From: Prostheceraeus crozeri
Taxonomy: Eukaryota > Platyhelminthes > Polycladida > Euryleptidae
NCBI GenBank assembly: GCA_907163375.1
Contig: CAJQUW010016171.1
Coordinates: 1 to 64,000 of the forward strand
Reading direction: 5' to 3'
Length of the DNA stretch: 64,000 nt
Numbering within the stretch: the first letter of the stretch is position 1; each line of letters opens with the position of its first letter. The translations under genes and the position numbers were made by a program. Positions 56,368 to 64,000 of this stretch are shown in pieces. The notes under the pieces were generated by a model, which searched no databases, had not been told where the DNA came from, and saw nothing but the letters and a program-made list of their open reading frames with translations.

Positions 56368-57141
56368 ACAATATAATTAACTCTGTTTTCTTAACATTTT
56401 TTTATTGGTTATACCATTTCAGTATTTCACACATATATTTTAGTTTGTTTTGGATGTATCCGTCTTTTGCGGTCGTTTTGTTTTTGTTTTTACTATTACT
56501 ATCAGTATTACTTATTATTACACATATCATTACTGTATTGATTTTAGAATGCCAGCCGCATATAAGTTTATGCGGGGCCCCGCCCGACTGGGCTTGAGCG
56601 TTCAGGTAGAGGGGCCGAAACGCAACCAGGCGGGTACCTGCTGACGACTGGCTATTGTTCTATTTGTTTTAACTTTTTTTTTTTTTTAATCGCTAACTAC
56701 CCTAGTGTGATGAATGGACTGTGTCGGTTACTGGTCTCCATGGGGTTGACATGGTGATTACTAAGTGTCTATTTATATATAAGTTCCTAATCAATCGAGC
56801 CTGAAACTTTGACCAAGGAGATCACTTGTTAAGCGGCCTTGTACGATCTCGTACACTTAAGGGTGAAGTCCAGCCCGTATAGCGCTATGTTATGGACTCC
56901 CGGGTAGGTCCGCCCGGCACGCAATCAGATCCGTCAAGTCTTTGTGCTTAAAGACCTTCATGCATTCATGCATTTGTCGAGGCTCACAAGTCAGAGGACC
57001 ATTAGGGGTAAGGTCCAGCCCCGCTTTAGAAGCGCTGAGTGAAAAATGGACTAGTGGGAAGGTCCTCCACACCGATCTCGTCAAGTTTGGCTCTAAAATG
57101 TAGTCCTAGGATAGTCAAAAGTTTGACGCGCCTTGAACGTT
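56368..57141 (+). other. 3' region of the Naiad-like element
   Basis: Contains a pyrimidine/T-rich stretch (56660-56690) and a GC-rich segment 56560-56650 in which GCCCCGCCCG and GGCGGGTACC can pair around GGGCCGAAACGC; a structured RNA is possible, but no complete hammerhead core is present. No open frame. Confidence 0.6.
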
Positions 57142-57265
57142 TAATGTCTGCCGGTGGGAACGCACCACCTGTCCTCTTAAGGACAAACCTTAAGTCTTAT
57201 TAACTATAAGTTTATTAAAATTATGAAACATGTAGACGTCGTTATGGGAATGTCCCAGCTTCAAT
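57142..57265 (+). repeat. Right direct terminal repeat of Naiad-like element
   Basis: Identical to 53266-53389 over all 124 bases. Confidence 0.9.
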
Positions 57266-57935
57266 GCATCCAATACATAGATTGTCAATGCAAGAACCAT
57301 TTTCTAAATGTATAGATAAAAATGCAAAGAACTGCAGTATCATGATGGAAATCTTGACACCTTGCACATGAGGATTTGTCAGAAAGAATTGAACAAAATA
57401 TCTTCATTTCATGAACATCCCCATTCATCAGTTACTTTCACGCTACGATCTTCATAGTGCAGTAAACATGAAACAAAGAAGCAATATGAACATAGTAAGT
57501 TATTGGGAGGTTTTTCAAATTACAAAATTGGCAAGAAGATCACGGCAATGATATTTCACTGATCAGTGAATAATTGACAATATATCAATCCTGCCTAGAT
57601 TTTGAAAGCATCAATGAATCGTACCATGGACTAGGAGTTATTTCAAAAAATGAAGGACCAGCCATTAATTTATAAGATGAGAGAAGTCCTTGCTTTGATG
57701 ATTTGTCGTTATTGTAGTAACATATGCGATGATACATTGATGCTTGAAAAAGCTAGGCATGATTACTATTGTAGTGAATGCGTGCTATGATTCATGCACA
57801 TCTAGAAGTCTATGGAAGTTTCTGGCTACATCCATAGACAGTGGTTTTTGATTCAGAAGCCGGAAACAACCACGATTGTTGGCGGCTCTGTGACGTCATC
57901 AATGAAATAATGCCGCATAGCATTCACTACAATAA
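57266..57935. other. Intron sequence
   Basis: No gene. From about 57511 it is homologous again to copy 1 of the duplicated intron (322-372). Confidence 0.45.
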
Positions 57936-58494
57936 TTATTTTCTTCCATGTCTGCATGTGGATATAATTTTACACTTTTTGTTGATCAAATTAGTTTTTT
58001 GTGTGAGAATGTGATATTTTTCCATCAGACACAGATAATATTTTCCTGTACCACATTTATGCGGTGATGTTTCACAAATGGTTTCACATTTGATGTTGTA
58101 ATTTTTGTTGCTGTTCTTAAATGTCCAAATAAATTTCGACAATGCAGTTTCGTTTTCATATCTTATGTTCGTGAAAGACTTTCTGTGATTGCGATATCTT
58201 GCTTTGAAGCTGTCTTCTGTTTGACCGATGTATAAATGATTTTTGCCATCTTCTGTTGTATATACACGTATATGGAAAATAATGGAATATATACCGTAAT
58301 TGAACATAATTATTATATGTATATCTATATTTGATTTTCTTACATTTCAAATTGTTTGATCTGTACTCGATTACGGTTAGGCTACTTCGAACGGGAGATT
58401 TCAAGTTTGTTGAAGCTATTCTGTATATTAACGCATTAGCTTCTTGCTTTGGGTCATTTAAATTCCTGAAATATTTCGCGATTTGAATATTCAC
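57936..58494 (-). pseudogene. Penelope-like element relic, second copy
   Basis: Same relic as 391-902. Frame 58307-57936 gives YSIIFHIRVYTTEDG, LYIGQTEDSFKARYRNHRKS, NETALSKFIWTFKN and CLMEKYHILTQKTNL, the GIY-YIG end of a Penelope-like protein; a second frame (58494-58156) covers the preceding part. About one or two breaks. It retains the unoccupied TA into which the mariner-type element jumped in copy 1. Confidence 0.8.
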
Positions 58495-58605
58495 ACATTT
58501 GTATATTTGAATATCTGCTGCCGCCTGAAAATTGGTGTCTTTACGTTAAATCTTCCCGATTGAATGAATTGAGAATGATGATAATGATATGTAATTTTTT
58601 TTCAG

Positions 58606-58753
58606 TTGAGCCTGAACCTCAGCCAGAGCCAGAACCCGAACCTGAACTGATGCCAATGTAGTGTATTGTCCGCAATGGGCAAAGAATGGATTTTGTACTG
58701 ATCCCAACATTAATATTCGCTATGGATGCAGAAAGTCCTGCCGTCAATGTTGA
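58606..58753 (+). CDS. ShKT protein gene, terminal exon
   Basis: After a strong acceptor (TTTTTTTTCAG, AG at 58604-58605) the phase-1 frame gives VEPEPQPEPEPEPE, an acidic Glu-Pro linker. Further on, a ShKT-like cysteine pattern appears (YCPQWAKNGFC, then CRKSCRQC and a stop at 58751). The second domain is not in the frame set by the splice phase, so the mature product may carry one domain and a Glu-Pro tail. A polyA signal follows. Only a transcript can settle the 3' coding end. Confidence 0.55.
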
Positions 58754-58785
58754 TTTTCATCTAAAAGTATAATTTCAACAATGTC

Positions 58786-58791
58786 AATAAA
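58786..58791 (+). terminator. Polyadenylation signal of the ShKT gene
   Basis: AATAAA 33 bases after the last ShKT-like codon. Confidence 0.5.
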
Positions 58792-58799
58792 CACCATGA

Positions 58800-59100
58800 G
58801 CGATTAAGATCTAAAATACACCATCAGTTCTGAAAATATATTGCTTTTGAAACTTGTACTAATTAGTAGAATGAACAGCAATAACAGTAGGCCGATGATT
58901 TTACTATTATCGAAACGTGAACGTGCACAAGTATTGAACTAAATCCGCCCAATTTATCGAATTAGGCAAAGCTAGATCCCAACCGACACAGACATTTAAT
59001 AATTCGCTGCAAAAATAACATTATTTATGTTGTCACAAGATGATATCGAATGTACTTTTACACTGATGCATTCTTGTACATAGTAAGCTTACATATATTC
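58800..59100. other. Downstream flank of the ShKT gene
   Basis: No supported feature. Confidence 0.35.
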
Positions 59101-59116
59101 CGAGAGAGAGAGGAAG

Positions 59117-59551
59117 GGTACTTCTATTCTTTCCCCCCCCCCAACATTTCTGCTGTTGACACACGGAAGTGTTGCATCGTCAATGATCTTCTCTTGTTCC
59201 TACGGGCAGTCTCATTAACGTCGCATAGCGTTGAGTGTGTAAAGCTCCTCTTGTCTGACTTGTAGAACATTTGAAGTCTTAGAATTAGACAACTGTTTGC
59301 AGACATTTTGAATTTGTCTGCAGACAACAATCACACGAAGTTCGAAGATCACAGCTGTACCTCGTATTCTAACTGAGTATCCAAGAGACCAATCCTTCAT
59401 GCCAGGGTTCAAGTAAGACTTCTCAGACGTGTTGTACAGTCACTCAGTGACAGATCAAGTCTATTCTAAACCCAATGTGACTAACTTTGGCGAAATTTGA
59501 TGATTTTGTAAGACTTGAAAAATGTGGGGGGGGGGAGGAATAGAAGTACCG
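59117..59551. repeat. Foldback element with poly-C / poly-G arms
   Basis: GGTACTTCTATTC followed by ten C (59117-59142) is mirrored by ten G and GAATAGAAGTACC (59526-59550); both are flanked outside by GAGAGAG tracts. About 33 paired bases enclose 370 bases without a gene. It is either a small foldback transposon or two opposed copies of a short repeat. Confidence 0.7.
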
Positions 59552-62500
59552 AGAGGGAGAGACAGAGACGGATTTATTCTCGAATGCCAAGGAGTATTCG
59601 CAGGTACATCATTACATGAACTCATTACATAATGCGCGGGTTTCGTTGTTTGGTTTCCTGTGTTTGGCTTCCATTCTTGAATTTTGTAAGGAGCATGTTT
59701 GTGTTTTACATTTTCTTCTTTGATAATGCGCGTCAGTATGGAGCATAGAAATGGATAATAGTACACTAGAATGGAAGTTTGATATCTTGCCTATGTACAA
59801 TGATGGCACATGGAAAAATCTATGGTTTGTAGATCTGCTTCGATCTAAAACATTGTATCATAGTGAAACTATTTGCCAAGTTGGCTGTGGAAGTTGTTGA
59901 CGCCTAATTACAGGATTTTCATGAAGAGAATTGCAAGTGAGATGGTTTCATGTGAAATAGCCTACTATTCCATTGATTAATATAGTGCGTGTATTTTTAG
60001 CAGTCACTGACAACAATTTTCCAATTTTCAATATTGGAATGCGAATTAAAAATTGGTTCACAAAGTCATAATTGAAAGTGGTCGGTGTGCTGTTTGTAAG
60101 AACATCTGAAGAATTCACCGATAGAAAGTTTAATTATCGGATAATTTCTTCTTCAAGCGGCTAAGAAACCTGGCGCTTTTCTGGAATAAACACACTGAAA
60201 GTTTCTTTACCAACAATCATTTCTCAAACAAAGGAGATGTCGCTGGAACTTTTCAATTAATCATTGAATGACACATGTGATATTTTGGAAGCTGATATTC
60301 GAATGCATGTAGAGATTTTGAAAATTATTCAAATTTAGTGAACAGGGCAACCCTTTAAAGTAAAATGAATACTCTAAGATTTCTTGGCCTCTGATTTCAA
60401 GCTGGAGTTATGCATGTTCTGTAAATCGACATTACAAGTTGCATAAGAGTCTGATTATACTATTGATAGATTATCGGAGCGATATTTCAAAATGATGAAC
60501 GTACAGAACGTTTTACAGGATTTCCTTCTTTGTCATCCTGTCGCTACAGTATTTTCAAAATTCACTATTGCTTCTGTGTACCTGATCTTTGGATTAGGGA
60601 CAACAATCCAGATCGCAAATTGTTTTGATAATTAAAAATGCCAACCCGAAAACAAGAAAGCCAGTTCGCAAAATTCGCTTTTTGCCCCAACTAAGTTTCC
60701 CCGGCGTGTGCCATAATTTTCATGCAGTTTCCATTCTAGGACTTTCTATGGTATTATTAATTTCTATAGTATGGAGTGATGTCAGTTATCTTGTTGTCAA
60801 TTGTTGGTTGCGTAATGCATATGTCACGCTTGTCTATTGTTCAGCTTTCATGCCTGTCGAGATCGCTGTGTTAGCATTCATATAGTGTCTGATTGGTCGA
60901 CTGTGTTGATTGCTGTGGTATATTTGATTCCTAGTGTTCCTGCAGGCCGTCTTTGTCAATTTGTCGTGATCATATGGCTGGTGGACGCCAGCCGAAAACG
61001 TTCGACAGCTTTTAAATTCTTTTTATAAAATTCGAAATCCGAAATGATTCAAAGTAATGCACATTTTCAGTTCCATCAAAGTAGAAAGCGGTTGGTTCAA
61101 AAGTATGTTCCTTCTAATTAAATACGCATGTTGCTTGCTGTGTTTGGTCAATTGCATGTTATCACTTCATAATATAATGATAAGAACATGTCACAGCTTA
61201 TTTGATGTAAGAAGTCCAAATCCTGCTCCATTTGATAGACGCACGAACAAGGATGCAAGTACATAAATTCTTGAATTTGTGGAATGAAATCAGGTTAATT
61301 TCTATACTGAGGTGAGGAGTAAATTCACATTAGTTCGGCTTCTACTGAAAGTGAATTCATTAGCTCACACAAGAGAGAAACAGATTCATAAGGAAAAGGA
61401 AGTAATAATTTGTAAATTCACGAACTTCGATTAACCTCTAAGTCTATTGTATCCACAGAATTAAATATTTTGTTTATCTGCTTCGGTTTGCTAGAAGTGT
61501 GATTAATACGAAATGGACGGCACATTGAGGAACCTATTAGGTGGGCAGAAAGGAATTCCTAATACCTTACAGAGATAGGAAAAAAAGTCGTGCGTCGCTT
61601 GCGGATTAATGTGAGTTCCAGCGAAGTGCTTCGATTGCCAAAATTCCTTCAGATTCGAAGAATTCAGATCATTGCCCACAAGTTTTCTCCATAATGTTGA
61701 CCCTTCCGATCATTATTAAAGAAAGTAGCAGGCGTACGAAAATTAGTTCACTTGATGATTTCACATCCTCTCCTCGGCATTGCTCACTGTATAGTGCACA
61801 CATTGAATCGAAGCCACACATCGATGTTTGTTTTGGTGTGTGCGAAGTGATAGCACAGCACGCACGCATCTCTCACTGGCTCTGGTGTCCTTTGCTGACA
61901 GCTTATCGTTTGCCATTTCCAATAGCAAGCGATACACGAATTATCCATTCGAGAAGGAGCAAGTTGTGTGATGTGATGTGCCATTTCGATATTAAGGTTA
62001 CATACAATTCTTCCTTTCTAGGAAACCGAAGCGCGCGCAGATGAATCTAATTCTGTGATTGTATCGCTATTGCGGTAGCTGCATTAGGGAATGGACTTCC
62101 AAATATAGTATATGGCTGACAGAGTAGGGATATGTAGGTAGAGTGTCGACTCAAAAAAGTATCTGTATACGGTGAAATTTTTTATATGAAAAGATTCAGT
62201 TTTTTGTAGAGATTACGTTCCCGAACTCCAAAAAATTATTTGGGCAGTTTCAAAAATGTCAAAATTTTGCCAATTTAAATGCTACCGAGATGACGCACCC
62301 TTGTAAGTAGTATGAAACAAGTTGGATATCAAAAGGAATGAATATTTGCTAGTAATCATTCTAACTAAGCGGAAATTAAGCTAATTTGCTAGGGAATTTC
62401 ATGTTCCGTATGATAATGGAAGTCTTCATGAAAAGTCGCGATGTTATTCGTGTTTTCTTGGCTGAAATTTCAAGTTTTATTTCTATTTTCACCGGCATAA

Positions 62501-63788
62501 TTTTATGATTCACTAAATTCATGTTTCATTTCTTGAATCTGAATAGTGATGTGGAACCATTTACATCTTTCAAAGTTAATTGAGATAACTGTCTTTGAAT
62601 CTGTGATTTTGCCATGCCAGTGGCAGCTGTTGCCTGATCACGCTTAAGAAGATTCTCTCGAGATTCAGCTGGAAAGCAATAGCGCAGGTCATCGAGTTGC
62701 TAATTTAACAAACATTACCTATCCAAGGCTGTCATGACACGGACGATCTGTAAAATCGTATCTTTTCCTTCTGCATTACAATCATGATCAGTCAATTCCG
62801 TTGTAATTTCTTCAAAACTGCAAAAATTTGCATATCTCACATTTGGTGACAATGCCATCTGCATCTCCCTTGAGTTCATTCAATAAAATCGAAAGTGTGT
62901 ACACATTGGAGATTTAATAAATGCAGAGCTACCACTCTACCTAATATACTTACTGTGTGATACGGCTATACTATTTTTAGAAGTCCATGATTAGGAAGGT
63001 TTAAAATATATTCACGAAAATAAATTCATGATGAATTGTTGACTGAAGTGCTTTAGGGAAGAACAAAAGGAGCGGATGAATAGATGCCGTGTTCAATCAG
63101 CATTGTCGTAGCCACAGAGATAAAATGCTTTGTCTGCGTTGTTTGGTATAGAGATGAAATTTTTAATATTGATGGTCACGCTTAGAACTAGTCCCGAGGA
63201 GCAGAAAGATCAATTTTACATTGAACGTAATGCAATGTGAAGAACTATGTGACGAACAATGTGACGAACTAGATCATTGACACCGCACTGAACGTTCAGT
63301 CAGTAAATTTAGATCGTGAGGAGTCGAACAATATGAACAATATTTACATTTGACGAATTTATCACGGAGAAACATTAAGTCAAAGACAGGCACTTTCCAC
63401 TTTAAAGATGTTCAAACTTCAATGTCAAAAACTGTGGATCGTGTGCTCCCGTATACGACTTAAGGTGCGCATTGCGCGTGCTTGGCCAATCACGTAAGCC
63501 AAAGGGAGACATATCTCTATGCCATTGTATACAATGGCTGAGATAGAATCACGTCACCTCTACAGTAACCGCGACGGCCGAATCCAGTTCGGTGGTCGTA
63601 GCACAGGAAGTCCGATTGATGAACGGCATTTTGATGCCAGACACAGTACTATTCTGAGATCCGTCGACTTCAAGTCACCTTTCAAGATTCATTTTGTCAA
63701 GAAATACCGGTAAAAAACAAGAAAATTGAAATCCAATATTTGGAATTTCTTCGAAAAAAGAGCGATTCAAACACCTCGTCTGTTTGCT
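59552..63788. other. Long stretch without a recognised gene
   Basis: AT-rich DNA with many short open frames but no motif, splice-supported exon or repeat that I can defend. One 64-codon frame at 63519-63713 has a normal amino-acid mix and could be an exon, but nothing confirms it. Confidence 0.35.
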
Positions 63789-64000
63789 ATGCAGAGGAAA
63801 ATGGGTCTGTTTAACGTTTTTATAATCTTTGGTCTGCTATCCTCGAAGCTTCTGGTATCTGACGAGGACGATTCATTGAAAATTACAGAACTCAAAAGAG
63901 TCATTAAGTTCCGCCCCCCACCTGCTTCTGTTCAAACATGTCATACCCCACCTTCTTACAAGTCTGCATACTGGACACAACACACGACACATGTAACCAA
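63789..64000 (+). CDS. Start of a secreted protein, cut by the window edge
   Basis: From an ATG at 63789 the frame is open to the last base (70 codons). It starts MQRKMGLFNVFIIFGLLSSK, a signal-peptide-like hydrophobic run, then an acidic stretch SDEDDS and a proline-rich part FRPPPAS with one cysteine so far (VQTCHTPPS). A second ATG at 63801 is the alternative start. No family is recognisable. A CCAAT word lies at 63484, too far to call a promoter. Confidence 0.4.
   Translation, partial: MQRKMGLFNVFIIFGLLSSKLLVSDEDDSLKITELKRVIKFRPPPASVQTCHTPPSYKSAYWTQHTTHVT

Larger units (their letters stand above)
53266..57265 (+). mobile_element. Whole-looking Penelope-like element with N-terminal GIY-YIG (Naiad-like)
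   Basis: Exactly 4,000 bp between the outer edges of two identical 124-bp direct repeats. It holds a 5' leader, one open frame of 901 codons (53662-56364) with the nuclease before the RT, and a 770-bp 3' region. Identity of the repeats and the unbroken frame mean a recent insertion. I found no clear target duplication outside the repeats. Confidence 0.9.

Noticed and set aside
56560-56650. Hammerhead in the Naiad-like 3' region (GGGCCGAAACGC)
   Set aside because: GAAAC and an outer stem are present, but no CUGANGA-like core stands at the right place.
53266-57265. LTR retrotransposon, because of the direct terminal repeats
   Set aside because: The protein has a GIY-YIG nuclease and Penelope-type RT; there is no gag, protease, integrase or RNase H region.
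53241-57290. Inverted GTTCTTGCA / TGCAAGAAC outside the Naiad-like repeats as terminal inverted repeats
   Set aside because: Only nine bases, at unequal distances from the element; likely chance.
63519-63713. 64-codon plus frame as a host exon
   Set aside because: Plausible composition but no family, no convincing splice donor and no paralogue to support it.

Overview
The window is animal nuclear DNA: AT-rich, intron-bearing, with GT/AG splice sites, (TA)n microsatellites, Penelope-like elements, LINEs, IS630/Tc1-mariner, piggyBac and tyrosine-recombinase elements. The mix suggests a (probably marine) invertebrate. I cannot name the phylum from the sequence alone. I saw no rRNA gene, CRISPR array or bacterial operon, and no retrovirus, LTR retrotransposon or Polinton.

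Host genes occupy very little of it. The clearest is a small secreted ShK-type (ShKT) cysteine-rich protein gene on the + strand. Its signal-peptide exon is at 38460-38502, a six-cysteine ShKT exon at 48453-48584, and a Glu-Pro-rich terminal exon starts at 58606 with a polyA signal at 58786. All junctions are phase 1. A paralogous signal-peptide exon lies at 3945-3984. Bases 1-283 repeat the sequence that follows the ShKT exon (48613-48895), so the locus looks like a tandem family whose introns fill up with transposons. A decayed, once intron-containing gene of an uncharacterised multicopy protein family lies at 27.9-31.3 kb, and the first 70 codons of another secreted protein run off the right edge from 63789.

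Layout: 0-3.2 kb, duplicated intron with a Penelope relic split by an IS630/mariner element (904-2654). 3.4-3.6 kb, palindromic repeat. 4.5-7.4 kb, two head-to-head copies of one Penelope-like element inside one 13-bp target duplication. 8.6-13.7 kb, a nearly full LINE with PHD-finger ORF1. 14.4-18.6 kb, short repeats. 19.0-20.2 kb, LINE fragment. 21.6-22.6 kb, piggyBac remnant. 22.7-25.8 and 31.5-34.7 kb, Penelope fragments bounded almost everywhere by (TA)n, several carrying hammerhead ribozymes or hammerhead-like folds. 34.7-36.1 kb, a Tc1-like element inside one such (TA)n tail. 36.1-37.4 kb, LINE endonuclease fragments. 38.8-41.9 kb, a LINE with an intact 961-residue ORF2 and a tRNA-like sequence just upstream. 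45.4-48.2 kb, a 2.8-kb element with about 465-bp inverted termini. 49.3-52.6 kb, two divergent tyrosine recombinase genes around an array of ATTACGGACC palindromes. 53.3-57.3 kb, an apparently whole Penelope-like element with its GIY-YIG nuclease at the N-terminus (the permuted, Naiad-like order), flanked by identical 124-bp direct repeats. 57.9-58.5 kb, the second copy of the Penelope relic. 58.8-63.8 kb, mostly unassigned.

The most unusual parts are the divergent recombinase pair with its palindrome array, the hammerhead folds with apparent covariation at the C3-G8 pair, and the intact permuted Penelope element. All statements come from reading the sequence; none was tested by a database search.
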